A model generated the notes under the pieces. It saw nothing but the letters and a program-made list of their open reading frames with translations. It was not told the DNA's origin and did not search any database. The position numbers and the translations under genes are program-made. Source: Combretum micranthum (taxonomy: Eukaryota > Streptophyta > Magnoliopsida > Myrtales > Combretaceae). Taken from it: DNA of 64,000 nucleotides. The stretch spans positions 186,001-250,000 of the forward strand of contig JAMXBD010001364.1 in the NCBI GenBank assembly GCA_024138025.1. The letters are read 5' to 3'. Shown here piece by piece: positions 1-12,600 of this stretch (the stretch's first letter is position 1; each line of letters starts with the position of its first letter).

Positions 1-967
1 CAAAACTCCTGAAACTAAGTTATATATATATATATATATATATTATGTGTGGTAATGCTATATTTGTTGTTAAAATACTTAGTTGCAATGTTGGAACAGA
101 TAAAGTAAGAGAATTTAAGCCTGAAAGTAATGTAGAGTTTAGACCGCTCCTACTCTCCTTAGACACGATACAACTCCAACTGAGGAGTTTACACACTTTT
201 ATCGGTCACATTAGCAAATATACTCCCAAGGGGCTACACAAGTTCCATACAATATAAACTCAGCCAAATTACAAGAGTAGTGCTTCAAGCAAATGGCAAA
301 ATCACACATAAAAGCACTACTCAATTTTTCTCTCTATAAAAGTTGCATATCAAGAATAAAAGATAAGGGAATTAATGAACTTTGTTTGTTTGCAAATGGA
401 AGCTCTTAAAAAATTATTACAATATTGGTCGAACGCCATCCATTATCATTCGAATGCTATTTGGAAAAGGAGCATGTCTCCATTTCTTCTCCAAGTTGCC
501 CGCACCATGCTTGCACACATTAAAAAGAAAAATCAAGCGTTGGTTCGCCACCATGCCTCGGCTTCTAGACCCTAACTAGATTGTGTAAGCATTTTAGGAT
601 GGTGAGATACACTAGTGGCCCAGATGTTATGCCATGTTGTTCAAACACTAGGTCACTGTCACATAATAAAGGCCTTTTAACCATATCTTATCAAGGTGGT
701 GTCCAAATCCTATCCTTTAGTGTCCATACGCCTTGCTATAGGCCTTGATCAACACATGATCGAGACCTTTTGATCAACCTTACGTTTAGACTCCATGTCT
801 TGGCATCTAATCATTATCCATAGTGCAAGTTCATATCGATCATGTAGTGGCAACTATAAGTACTTTTCTTTAGTTTCAACAAACACTTAACCATTTAAGA
901 GAGAGATTAACATGTTTTGCAGTTGTTTTATCACATCAAAATGCCATGTGAACCTTTCGATTGAACA
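1..967 (-). mobile_element. Ty1/copia-type LTR fragment, cut by the left window edge
   Basis: The stretch ends at 967 in ..TTGAACA, followed directly by a pyrimidine-rich motif (TCTTCCCTCTTTTTG). On the minus strand that motif is a polypurine tract placed before an LTR starting TGTT, as in SIRE-like copia elements. Blocks at about 90-360 recur, diverged, at 2030-2300, and the GAACGCCATCC / CGAATGC words near 430-465 recur near 8470-8540. It is therefore one of two related LTRs. The TG start lies outside the window. Family placement is by structure and motifs only. Confidence 0.55.
20..43. repeat. (TA)n microsatellite
   Basis: Uninterrupted TA dinucleotide run inside the LTR fragment. Confidence 0.9.
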
Positions 968-1847
968 ATCTTCCCTCTTTTTGATTAGGACAAACATTAC
1001 ATAATTTTCTTTCTTAATAAAAATATATAAAAAATTCTCCCCTTAGTTAAACATCTAAGTTCAAAAGATAAAATAAGAAACTAATAAAATAAGAAAATAA
1101 TCAGCTAAAACAAATTATCTTATCAGCCAAGAAACTAATAAAATAAGAAAATAAAAACATCTACATCGGCAATAAAGCAAATATATTCCCCCTAATAGCA
1201 TACAACTTCAAAGAGGAATGAATGTATATGCTAACAATGTATAAGGCATAAATAAAAAATAATAATTATTAAAAAAATTGATAACGATAAGAATAAAAAG
1301 ATAGCAAGACATATGCAAACTAGATAGATAAAAGTATCAAAAAAGTACAAGGACCATAAAGGTTTGAAATAAAAGAGAGACCACTAAGGGTATTACAACT
1401 AAAACAAAAAGAATAGATAGTGGCCAAGTTCAAAGAAGAGTACAATTGAAATTAAAAACAAAGAGCAACTAGGAGCAATTGCGAAGGTAAATCATCAGCT
1501 GGAGGAAGAGCACAAGGTTGAATGTTATAATAATGAAGAAAGAAGGCTTCAAGATCTAAATGCAACTTTTATTAATTATCATGCATTACGTTAAGATGTT
1601 AGGTGAGACCTCGCTTAAACTCTCTATGGTTGACTTAAAATTGGGCAAAAGAGGTAGTTGGTTGAGTAATAGAAGTGGTGAGTAGGTCGGGAGAGCCATA
1701 ATGCACATTGTTACTCTCAGTATCCATTTCATGTCTTTAGAACCATCCACACTACCCTTGTCATCTATATCACCCTCTCTTAATTCGTTAGTCCCATTCT
1801 CATTATCCTCTTCATAATGCTCAATGATATTAGCAATGGGATAGAAG
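968..1847 (-). mobile_element. 3' internal region of copia-like element 1
   Basis: This is the sequence just inside the polypurine tract of the left copia remnant, read on the minus strand. It is A-rich and non-coding up to about 1580. Then comes an open minus-strand frame (1586-1858) with an acidic stretch (EEDNENGTNELREGDIDD). A degraded counterpart lies at about 13480-13640 in copia element 2, so it is probably the decayed extra ORF or 3' end of the element rather than a host gene. It is broken at 1848 by the next LTR. Confidence 0.45.
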
Positions 1848-2600
1848 TGTGACGACAATGGCGACGGCAGGGGGGGGGGGGGAGGGGGGGGGGGCCTTGG
1901 GGAGGATTGAATTCAGTTTATCACCTAATTTAACCATTTTTAAAAGTTTAATTACAAATGGACAATTTGAGCAATACTAACAAAAAAGATAACAATAATG
2001 ATACTTTGAAGAAATAAAAGAGATAAGGTTAGAGAAATTTGCTCTAGGACGTAACGTAGAGTTTATACTACCCCTGATCCTCCATAGGCTCGACTTACCT
2101 TAAATCAAGGACTTCACGCCACTTTATTGATCACACAAAATTTGTCCACTTGAAGCTACATAAGATTATGATAATGTATTACAAATCTGTCTCATATGAG
2201 TAATATTTTTTTACAAACTGCAATGAAGGCTCACAAGGGTACTACTCAAGTTTCTCTCTTTGGAAATTGCAAAATAATAAACAAGGGGCAAAGGAAAAAA
2301 TAATAGGTTTGACTGCAGTAAATAAGCTTAACTTATTATCTAAAATCTACTAAACTTTTCATATTTATAGCTCATGGGGGAGAAAATTGTTGTTACACAA
2401 AAATTGGATAAGTTTGCCTCTACATTTAATGCACCCAAAGGGTAGTTTCCTAAAGCTAGTGAGTTAACTGTAATCTCTGAGTTTTTGCCATAGCTTGAGT
2501 TAAAAACTAAAGAATTAAGATCTCGATTGCTTTGGTTAAGTAAAGACAATTTAGAAATAATTCATGAGAACACAAGACACTAGATATTAACTTAAAATTT
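1848..2600 (-). mobile_element. LTR of copia-like element 2, outer part
   Basis: The LTR starts TGTGACGACAATGG at 1848, then a G-rich tract and a GATTGAATTCAG word, the general layout of the other copia LTRs here (29345, 32985). The block at 2030-2300 is a diverged copy of 90-360. The LTR is interrupted somewhere between about 2300 and 2700 by a long gypsy-type LTR and appears to resume at 8319-8879. The insertion point could not be placed to the base. AGAAG at 1843-1847 would be the left target duplication; its partner was not found. Confidence 0.45.
1870..1894. repeat. Poly(G) tract (G13-A-G11)
   Basis: Two long G homopolymers separated by one A, close to the start of a copia LTR. A similar tract (G21) sits at the same relative place in the LTR at 29345. 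Exact lengths are open to assembly error. Confidence 0.85.
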
Positions 2601-3063
2601 ATTTTCTCAATTTTTGAAGCATAAATCTCGTTTTTAATTTTTTGTGCACTAAGATAATAAATGTTTTGGTAGTATATTAATTAGTATTTATTAGATACTA
2701 TAATCTGTTCATTTTATATACATTAAAAAGTTTTCTATTTTCATTTCTTATAATTAAATCTTTTCCAAAATTACCATAAATTACTTTGCAAGCCGTCCAC
2801 CATAAATTTCAAAGCATGGTCTTTTCTTTTAATAAAGTTTCTTTCATTAAATGCTGAAAATTCCTTATTAAACGATACTTATTTTCTTTTACGTAAAAGA
2901 AAAGTAACTGGAGATTTCAAATTTTACACCAATTAGACATCCTTGTTTTCAAAAAATAAAAACAATACTTTCGAGATCCACTCTTCTAACATAATCTCTT
3001 TTATGCACATAAAATTGTTTTTTCAAACCTCCACTTCCTTAACTTGAACCCCCCACCCCAAAA

Positions 3064-3073
3064 CCCCCCCCCC
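3064..3073. repeat. Poly(C) tract
   Basis: C10, preceded by shorter C runs from about 3049, in the leader part of LTR copy 1. Confidence 0.85.
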
Positions 3074-3701
3074 AACCAAGATAGTGTTTACAAGCTTCAT
3101 GACTAGCATTTTGAAAAGAAGGAGGTGAAGTAATCTCAAAAAGCACAACAGGTAACTTCATCTTATCTTATTTTCAAAAGTTACAAAAAATATCTTTGTT
3201 AAATACACAAGTATACGTGCACATTTCACCATCTACGGTTAAAATATTGAGTTTAACATATGTTACGGGCTAGTAAACTAAAATTGAGCCTTGTTTGTGA
3301 GAAGTTTTAAAAACGAGTAAACACTTATTCTGTGAGCTTGTCTAGGCCTAGTGTGTAATATGCCTATTAAAAGCTTATAAGTAAAAGTAACTTAAGTCAA
3401 CTAAACAAAATATAACAGAACTTGCAAAAGAACAGAGTAAAACTAACCTAAAACCCACATGCTGGATTTAGAGTTAGGAATGAGAAGATAAAAGTATCAT
3501 GTTAGATCAGTGAATTATATGAAGTTGTCTTGTTGAGTTATCTGTATATGCATTTTGATGCATGTATCTGTTATGGAACGATTAGTTGTGAAATAGAGTA
3601 AGTTACAGTTGTTGTTCTGTAAGTGTGTTGTACATCACGACTTAGTTTTGCCCATGGATTGGAACAGTAGTAGAATTTGAGTAAAAATCGAAGGGTATAA
3701 T

Positions 3702-4472
3702 TGATGGGAATCATGTCAATCAGGCTATAAGACCAATTACTAGAGTTTGAGCTCGAAGATTACAGAATCTTACCATGCGAGTTCTGTTAAACAATTTGGA
3801 GTAAAAAAAAGCTAATTTGGTTGATGTTCCATCCATATATTATGACTTTAATGAACTACACATGTCGGTGCTTTAGAAGGACGAGCAGATGAAGACTGGA
3901 GCGTCATAGCATGTAGGCTGCCACTTAACTGCCATCTTTGGATTATAGGCCGCCATCCTTTAATTATAGGCTGCCATCTTACTTTCTAAGCCGACAAGTT
4001 ATGTATTTGGCCGAACTATCCTTTATTATTTTCACTAGTTTTTAATAGTTTTTGCCTTATTTAAGGGTTTTACTATAAATACCTTTTTATGCAATAGAAT
4101 CTTTAGTTTTTGGATGTTATTGAAACCCTAGAGAGAATTTTCTCTTATCAATCAATTGTTTGATTGTAGCGAGATCTCATTCTTATCGATCCTTACGATC
4201 ATGGCAAACAACCCGTTCTTATCAATCTATTTATAGATTGTGGCGAACAAACCTTGATCCCTATTTCTGAGTTATATCGACCTAAGGTTAGCATATTTCA
4301 AGTTAGTTCGAAGTGTCATATCTTTATTAATGTCAATCATATCCATTTTATTTCCTTTCAATCAAAATACAGAAACCCATAAAACACCATTTTTCTTTTG
4401 TTTAAGCTTTTGAAATGGAGATCCACTAGGTGCCCAATTCGAGATCACGTACCTTGCATTTTAGGCACATCA
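3702..4472 (+). repeat. 5' LTR of the pol-less gypsy element
   Basis: 771 bp, TGATG...CATCA. It contains a TATAAATA box at about 4074 and GGCCGCCATC-like repeats. The two LTRs differ at many sites and by indels, so the insertion is not recent. Confidence 0.85.
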
Positions 4473-4477
4473 TAATT

Positions 4478-4490
4478 TGGTATTAGAGCA
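4478..4490 (+). other. Primer binding site
   Basis: TGGTATTAGAGCA, five bases after the 5' LTR. It differs by one base from the TGGTATCAGAGC site of many plant LTR elements. Confidence 0.75.
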
Positions 4491-4741
4491 CAATTGTGGT
4501 GACAGGACGATTGGTACGCACAAGATTTGATTTTTAGGGTTTGTGGTGTTTTTTGTGTGAAGAATTGAATTAGGGTTTATGGTGATTGTGAATTATTGAT
4601 GGTCTTATTATTGATTACTATTGAGATTGAAAATTAGTGTTCGTGGTGTGATTGTGATATCTATGATATGAAAGCGTGCGAGATTGAATTGGAGCCTTGG
4701 ATTACAGATCTGTCATGAGATTTACCCTAGCCTTGATATAT

Positions 4742-5350
4742 TCAATGTGATAAAAACGCATCTACCTAAATTTGATGGTCATGGCACCCCTGGAGAGTAT
4801 TTGGATCGGGAATTTCGGGTGACATAGGTTGTTGAGGAACTCATGCATCCTAATTGTAATGTAGGGTATGCAATCACTAGGAAGTTTACAAGGCTTGCAA
4901 GAGAATGGTGGGAGATTAATATATTATAGAGGAACACAAAAGGATGTTATGATGGTATGACATGGGTCTATATGAGAAGACTAACCAGGAGAATATTTCT
5001 TCCATCATCTTATTAGGACGAAAAATATCAAGAGTTGTTGGCCCTAAAGCAAGGTGAGATGTGTGTTAAGGAACATGCTCGCAGATATGAGGTTTTGTTG
5101 AGGCACAGTGACATATATGAACCTATTACACACACCATCAATAGATTTGTGAATGGCCTACATGATGAAATTGCTAAGGCAATTGGTTACCTGCATTTCT
5201 AGACATTGCAGGAAGCTATATGGGTAGGCTTAATGAAAGAAATATTGATCTTGACTTCTGAAATAGTATAGAAAACGGAACTACTATAGGCCTCGATAAT
5301 AATTGATTCATAGGAAAACCATTCCAAGCAAGATCGTGTGGTTGAGGTGG
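4742..5350 (+). pseudogene. Decayed gypsy gag (retrotransposon gag domain)
   Basis: Frame-by-frame reading gives pieces in the order of plant chromovirus gag: THLPKFDGHGTPGEYLD, then RKFTRLAREWWE, then MRRLTRRIFLPSSY, then YQELLALKQGEMCVKEHA, then FVNGLHDEIAKAIGYLHF. These match the family's layout of an N-terminal folding segment, the WW pair, an R-rich helix, the Q..L..G motif and the F..GL...I segment. Several in-frame stops break it and no zinc knuckle is seen. Gag forms the particle that packages element RNA; this copy cannot make it. Confidence 0.75.
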
Positions 5351-5968
5351 GTGGCAGTGATGTTATTGAAGGCAGTCAGAAGAAGATCATGACATGCAAG
5401 TGGAAGTCGTTCGGTGTATGCATTGTGACGTTGTCTCATAATCATCTCTTGATATATGCATACCTGATTTAGAACCAGTCACATCAATAGCTATTGAGCA
5501 TTATAAGTATTTCCATGTTCATTCTCCTATAGTTCATCTATTGTATTATGATACGTTGATAGGGTTGCCAAGGAGCATGGATTGTTCTCTTACTGATGAG
5601 TTGCATGATGAAAAGTGTCTAAAACGACTGATGTTGAGGTCACCGGAGATGTGTTTGTTGAATGCTTGTTATAATGTTCATGATTTTTGGATTGATCGAG
5701 TACATGATGAGTGGCATAAGTCATTGTGGAAGTCTTTGATCATGGATATAGAGTTTGATTGTGAATGGTTAAGGGTTCCTTGTGAAGATGAGCAGATGGT
5801 TTGGGAGATGCTGATTTAGAGAGGATTTGTGGAACCCATTCATGAGCCAAGTGAGGTTGGGAAATTTTATTTAACCACTTTTGAGTTTTGTAGGTTTATT
5901 TTTTTTTTATCCTGGTAGATATATTTCCAACAAGATTTGAGGACAAATCTTCAATAGGCTTGAAGGAA
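5351..5968 (+). other. Interior of the pol-less gypsy element after gag, with polypurine end
   Basis: Contains an open frame of 92 codons (5541-5819) that I do not recognise; nothing in it resembles RT, RNase H, integrase or a chromodomain. At about 5934-5965 a broken frame reads DLRTN...RND, like the extreme C-terminus of gypsy polyproteins. Next is the purine-rich GGCTTGAAGGAA, which would prime plus-strand synthesis at the 3' LTR. Most of pol therefore appears to have been deleted between gag and this tail. Confidence 0.5.
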
Positions 5969-6716
5969 TGATGGGAATCATGTCAATCAGGTTACAAAAC
6001 CGATCACTAGAGGCCAAGCTCAAGGATTACAGAATCTTACCATATGATTTCTGTCAGATAATTTAGAGTCAAAAGAAGCTAATTTGGTTGATGTTTCATC
6101 CATATATTATGACTTCAATGAACTACACGTGTCGATGCTTTAGAAGGACGAGCAGATGAAAACTGGAGGGTCAGCATGTAGGCTGCCACTTAGGCCACCA
6201 TCTTTTAATTATAGGTCGCCATCTTACTTTCTAGGCCGACAAATTATGTATTTGGCCAAATTATCCTTTATTATTTTCACTAGTTTTTAATAGTTTTTGG
6301 CTTATTAGGGGTTTTACTATAAATACCTTTTTATGTAATAGACTCTTTAGTTTTTGGATGTTATCGAAACCCTAGTGAGAATTTTCTCTTATAAATCAAT
6401 TGTTTGATTGTGGCGAGATCCCGTTCTTATCGATCCTTGTGATATGGTGAACAACCCTATCTTATCAATATATTTACAGATTGTGGCGAACAAATCGTGA
6501 TCCTTATTTCGTGAGTCATATCGACCTAGGGTTAGCGTATTTCGAGTTGGTTCGGTATGTCATATCCTTATCAACGTCGATCATATCCATTTTATTTCCT
6601 TTCAATCAAAATACAAAAACCCATAAAACACCATTCTTATTTTGTTTAAGCTTTTGAAATTGAGATCTACTGCATGCCTAATTGAGATAACTGTGTCTAA
6701 GGTTTTAGGCATATCA
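5969..6716 (+). repeat. 3' LTR of the pol-less gypsy element
   Basis: 748 bp, starting TGATGGGAATC and ending GGCATATCA, followed by ATAAT, identical to the five bases before the 5' LTR. Confidence 0.85.
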
Positions 6717-8318
6717 ATAATTTGATGCACAGCTTCATTCGCAACTCAAAATCAAGTCCTCAATTAGCTCCATGGTTAAAATTGACAAAAGTCGTAGCTA
6801 AGTGTTTATAGCACAGCTTCAATCGTAGCTCAAGTAGAGTGCTCCACTTACCCCATAATCTAAGCTGTAGATATTTTTGGATGCACGCAACCCCCATCTT
6901 GTCAAGATACAATCTAGTTTTTACCCATGATGGACACCATGATTCTTCCTGAGCTACCCGCGACCCAACCTAAGTAGTATGCAATAAAGAAACACATGAG
7001 TTAAGAAGTTTTTACATGAATCTAGGACATGCAAGCACTGATAAGAGTTCTTTCTTAGTTATATGTATAGTAATGTATGCTTGTTGCTCTATAGAAACCA
7101 CAAACCAAGATCCAAAGTTTCCCATAGACTATTACGATCTTTAAGCAGGATGTATAGGTAACTTTGATCTTATCACATTATTTGTGCTTGTAATATAGAT
7201 GCACATGTTTCCTTATGAACATTACTGGTTGTGTATGGGGATGGGAATAATGTGTGCAACATGGTGTTTGGATGAGTGACAATCTTTAACACCAGAAGTG
7301 ATGACCAATTTCTTGTCATTGATGTGTAATGTATATTGCTCATTATTTGAACATTGTATGGTTACTAATAACTTGATCTAAGTCTTAACTGACCCTTAAA
7401 TAAAATGGATCTGCATTTCATAACAACATACTTGCATTAGTATAGTACCCACATCACGCATTGATATTGCAATTCTATGGTAATGCCTTGTTATGCTAGT
7501 AAACCTGGGTAAGATTACTGTAGGGTTATTAGCCCTATAGGATCTAAGTAGCTATCGAAGGACGTCGCCCGAGTTAGAGTTAACTCTAGGGTGTTAATGG
7601 AGTTTTTGAGGTTTTAAGGTGAAGTTAAGATTATGTTACATATGTATATAAGTATATATATAATAAGAAGATAAATTTGGAAAACTTCTCATTCTTAGTT
7701 CTCAGTCTCTCCTGGGTATGAACTACTTGAGTCGGTCCTTCAACCCCCAAGAGAGGGCATAAATCTCTATTAGTTTGGATTCCGGTCATCCAAACTGTGC
7801 ATTTCATATGGTTGAGTATTGGATTGCACATGGTTGAAACTATACTTGTCTGATAATCGTTTGAGGTGTGGTCTAGTCAAGTTATCTCATTGAATTGTGA
7901 TTCGCTCATGCTCTTCTAGACTTTATGTGCTTTTAGGAATCCTTAAGATGACCGATGCCTAAGATGAAGGAATGTAGTAGGCATCGAGGGGGAAACTAGG
8001 GCTCACGCAAGAGTGCAATATAGTATTTTTGTATATGGTCAACTTATTTATGTTTCTTGTAAGTTTGTAAGGTGATGGTTGGGAGCTTACTCTCAGTAGT
8101 ATGTAAAGGACATGTTGTATGGAACTTATATGCATGAAAAATTTTTTATCTTGATAACCTCATGGATCTATTTTAATTGTCCATGCTATAGAGTATCTAC
8201 TAGTTTGATGCTCACAGAGTTTCTTGAAAGCCCTAGTTAGCTTACTTAAATATTGTGATTTTTAAATGGTTATAAGGAAGCATCAATACCGCTAGGGTAT
8301 CTTATGGGGGGTGTAACA

Positions 8319-8879
8319 TTAATGCCATTTGAAGATCCTTAGCATTCTCACTTCATTCACTTCAACATCCTAACAATACTTAGAAAGTATAAGTACAGAA
8401 AGTTTGACTAAGCATGGCATTTGAATGCTTATATATAAGGATTAGAAGCTTCTAATCTTGATCAAACATGGGTGGCATTTGGACGTCGCATCCTATCATC
8501 CGAACATTGCATCAGTTTGCCTTGGTATCCGAATGTCATTTGGAGAACATGATAAGATCTTTTGATCATAACTAGTATCTAGACACTTCGTCTTGTATCA
8601 TGCTTAGCACTCAAATGCTAGTTCCATTTCTAGCATGCTCCTAAGTTCAAACTTAACTATTTCATTAAAGTTTGACAACATGTGAAGCTATGCTCAAATT
8701 GATAAATCATTCAATCAAATTAGTTTTTGTTCTCATTAAAAGAAACTTGGACAAATTATAAACAACTCAATCAAGTTAGTTTTTGTTCTCATGAAGAACA
8801 ATTTCAGAAGATTTTTAAACCATTCAATCAAGTTAGCTCTGTTTTCATAGAAAACAACCCGAACCTATGCGATTAAACA
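8319..8879 (-). mobile_element. LTR of copia-like element 2, inner part
   Basis: Resumes right after gypsy LTR copy 1. It contains GGACGTCGCATCC and CCGAATGTCATTTGG words related to those near 430-465. It ends ..GATTAAACA at 8879, followed by ATCTCTCCCTTTTGATG, which on the minus strand is a polypurine tract next to an LTR start. With 1848-2600 it would form the 3' LTR of element 2. Three diverged copies of a TCAATCAAGTTAG-type word lie at about 8710, 8767 and 8825. Confidence 0.5.
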
Positions 8880-9665
8880 ATCTCTCCCTTTTGATGAGGA
8901 TAAAACATGCTCCCCCTCAATCTAATACTCTCCCTCAGTCAAGCATCCGGTTTTTAAGTTAAAAAATGTAAATAAGTTCAAAGTATGGAGCTTAATCTCA
9001 AATATTAATGTTGAGAAAATGAAGTAATGCATAATATACCTCAAGACTAATAACGAAAACACATGTACAAACTCAACTTCTTTCCCCTTTTGGTCTCATA
9101 AAAAAAAAGTGAAAAAAAAAGCAATATAAAACCAGATGGTCCAGGGACAGAGGAGATAAAGTAGAAAATCCAATAAAGTATCGACTTAATCCAAGACATA
9201 TGCTACTAATACATACAACTCAAGCAAAATAAGATTAGTGAAACATAAATCCAAAAAAGCAAACACAAGGCAAAACAACAAGTACATCTACTAAAATTTT
9301 GCCTGCTATAATTACAAACCAAATAACTTCCCAAAAGTCAATTGCTCTAACCTAACACTTTAGCCAACAAATATAACAACATACATGAGTCGAAATAAGA
9401 GTAATAAAGAAAGTTTATTACATAGAGAAATATTCAAATGCCTAGTTTAAAAGAGAAATATGAAAGTAGACCTAAAGGAGCATCTAAGGAACTCAAATAT
9501 TAGTTGGTGCTAGATTACGAAGGTGGATGTGATAGAAATGCTAAAAGAAGGTATCAAGATCTAAGTGCATCTTAGTTTGATTCTCAACCTTAGTGTCAAA
9601 ATCTGAGCGCATCTAATTCTTACTTGCAATAATAGTACTAAGGTACTGGGTGACGATTCTCCTAT
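8880..9665 (-). mobile_element. 3' internal region of copia-like element 2, part 1
   Basis: Begins with the polypurine tract and CTCCCCCTC words on the plus strand, a layout common at the 3' ends of SIRE-like copia elements. No coding frame survives. It is interrupted at 9666 by a solo LTR and continues at 13456. Confidence 0.5.
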
Positions 9666-12600
9666 TGTAAACCCCGAAAATTTGTTACATTAGTGCACGA
9701 CTCTAAAATAGAATGTATGAACTAGTTAGTAAACTTAGAATTCAATAAAAATCTAAGAAAGGATCAATGACTTGAATTTGGCTAGTTTAGGATCTAAAAG
9801 CCAAATAAGGAACTTATTTGACCCTAATTGATACCAAAAATGAGATTTCGTATCATGAACTGATAATTCAAGATATGATTAAAGGGAACCCAAATTTTCA
9901 AACCTCGAAACTTGTCATAAATAGATTAAATAGAAAATATATAAATATAGAGATTAAATGACTACTATTGAACTTAACAATAACTTGAGATTAAAACAAT
10001 GAGTAATAATAAGCTTATACATGGATTTAAACCTTGAATTTAAGATTCCTAGATAGTATTAAACACTACTAATCAGATTTCATAGTAGGTATAAAAAACC
10101 GAAGATATATAGATAATTTAGCTTATATATCAAAAGAGATATCAAGTAGTTAACCAACTACGCTTATAGATAGGAAACGATAACCTAAAGATAAACCGTT
10201 AGGATTATAAATACACAATAAAAACATAAACAGATGTATAACTAAAGATCTAGACTTTAAATAAATAATTGAATCACACCATTGTTCTAATTAGGGTTTT
10301 CTTAAGCTATTGGAGCCTAAAACAAAAATTAACCTAATGAGCTTAGGAAACCCTAATCACGAGAAAGAAAATTCTAAAAACAATTAATCACATAAATTTA
10401 AAACTTAAAGTTGTATCGTTTGATAAACTAAACATTTTGTAGAATCCTATAAAAATATTTTCTAACAAAAACTCTCAAATATTAGCTAATTTGTACCCGT
10501 TTAACTTATTAAACTATCCTAAAACTAAGATAATTAACTAACTAATAATATTATATAATAATTTGTTTCATTTCCGGTTTCAAATTGCGTAAACATAGGG
10601 CTTGGATTTCCTTGGAAGAAGAGAATCGAAATTTGCTTAAAATTGTCCAAAAAATACACCAAAAGTCAAAAAAATCAACTCAAACACAAATCATATGTTG
10701 CCAACTCAAAATGCGCATTAATTACAGTAAAACAACAGACAAAACAGTGTGAATTTTGGAGAAAACGAATGCAAATTGTCAAAGAAAACGTCCTCATTCT
10801 TCTCTATATATATAAGTGTTAAATGGCTATTGATGGACTAGCAAACAAGCACAACTTCCTCTCAAAACTTGTAGATCGAGTAAACACCTAATGAGCAAGC
10901 AAATTGACCTAAAAATAGAAATCAAATCGTTTAAAACACCTCTGTTCGAAATCAAAGAAAAATACAACACGAAAAACGCATAATCTGGGAATAAGGTAAG
11001 TTGTTGTAATTCGACTTATTATTTATTAAAAATAAGGATTGAAACTAACTTCTGATAATCATAGGATCATTATCAACCCAAGAACAAGCTTCAAATTCCA
11101 CCGAACAAGCTTAAGCAAGGTAAAATTCGAAAACCCTAGTTGTACCTTTTCTAAATTCGAAAATTTAAGATTACATACTTGTAGATGCGTTATGAGTTGA
11201 TTTAGGTATAGATATATGCCATAGAAACACTTAGGAATGGTTTAAGAATGTTTATGACGTAGAACATTGAATAAATATGAATTGTTTCATCGGAGAAGAT
11301 GATGAACAGTATCAACACTGTCCCTAAGCCGACAGTGTAAACGTTGAACGCCGGCGGCTTAAGAGGGTAGGCCGGCAGTGTAGAAACGACTTATACTGGA
11401 ACAGAAGCTACGTAAAACTTATTCTTACGTAAAATAAACGAACACCGACTAACTGAGATTATATGACGATAGCGTATAGTCCGGCGTACGAAGGAAAGCT
11501 AGCGGCTTACAAGCCAGCACAAAAGATACGAAATAAAATGTAAAACATAGGAACACCGGCATCTGGGTTTCAATGCCAGCGGCATAGGAGCCGGTGTACA
11601 AACCTATTTTTTTTTATGTAAAATATGTATTTCACAGATGAGTATTTATATAATAATTATAATCATATTATATATATATATATATGTTAACATAGAATTT
11701 ACTAAGTAGAAAAATAAATACAAATATTTAGAATAATAGTATTTAATACGTGATAGCTTCTAAAACCCTAGAATTTTAAGGAAATATTAAGTGATAATAA
11801 CAACTATAATTATCATATATTTGTTTTATGTAGATAAAATAGGTATGAATGGATATTGAAATGAGCTAAATTTTTGAATAATGTAACTTCTAAAAATGAC
11901 AAAATAATTATGTGAAATAGATTAGGAGAAACATGACGACACTAAGCAATAATAAACGAATATGATTTACTATAATGAGTCAGGTATAGAATAACATAAA
12001 ATTAGTATTAATAACTACAAAAACTTAATAAATATCAATTTTTCGAATACCAGATATATGTATATAAATATCAAGTAAGACCAAGGCAAGCAACATGAAA
12101 ATAAAGATTAATGGATAATTGTTTTCATAAGACCCTTAAAGAACCAAAATAAGTAATAGAAACCGAGCCAAATATCAATTTAAGACACTAGACACATATA
12201 GGAGTTTAGCTATATAATCTATAATATATTGATGAATATTTTATTCATCTCAATAGGTGACTTTGATACCATGGAGGATCTTCCGGCAGATTACTACGAT
12301 TAATTCACCATGAGCAAGTGAGTAATTCAGTCATATTATACTGTTTATGCTTGTAATTTGCTGAATATAATGCAAAGATAATAATAATATGAATATTTTG
12401 ATGGAAATGCGTTGTGATATGATTTTATGATTTCTAATCTACCATTACAAAAGTGATAATACAATGATATGATGATGTGAAGTAGTATGATGATGATTGT
12501 GAGTAATGTATGATCACCTTGAAATTGAATAAGAACTATTGATTTATTAGAATAACCTGGTCATGCATTGCACGTACTGCATTATTACATATACAAATGG

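Larger units (their letters stand above)
3702..6716 (+). mobile_element. Complete but pol-less Ty3/gypsy element
   Basis: A 3015-bp element bounded by two similar LTRs (3702-4472 and 5969-6716), both beginning TGATGGGAATCATGTC and ending in ..CATCA or ..TATCA. It is flanked by perfect 5-bp duplications ATAAT (3697-3701 and 6717-6721). A primer binding site close to the methionyl tRNA type (TGGTATTAGAGC) lies at 4478. The interior has a decayed gag and ends with a frame resembling the usual gypsy pol C-terminus (DLRTN..RND) next to a purine-rich tract before the 3' LTR. Protease, RT, RNase H and integrase are absent, so movement would have needed another element's enzymes. Confidence 0.88.
2600..8318 (+). 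mobile_element. Long gypsy-type LTR, copy 1, with a nested element
   Basis: The right end GGGGGGTGTAACA at 8318 and internal landmarks match three other LTRs in the window. The AGAGGGCATAAATC block at 7752 lies 566 bp from the end (541, 560 and 610 bp in the others). Splice-like sites occur at 3152 (CAG|GTAAC), 7157 (TATAG|GTAACTTTGAT) and 7936 (TTTTAG). A 3-kb gypsy derivative sits inside (3702-6716). No PBS follows the right end, so it is a solo or 3' LTR. The left end is unresolved (about 2300-3000), no target duplication could be paired, and it may be truncated. The family looks like a chromovirus (Tekay/Del type) by LTR length and ends; that is inference. Confidence 0.55.

Noticed and set aside
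5541..5819. 92-codon frame inside the pol-less gypsy element as a captured host gene
   Set aside because: No motif is recognised and the position is where pol was lost. Capture cannot be supported from sequence alone.
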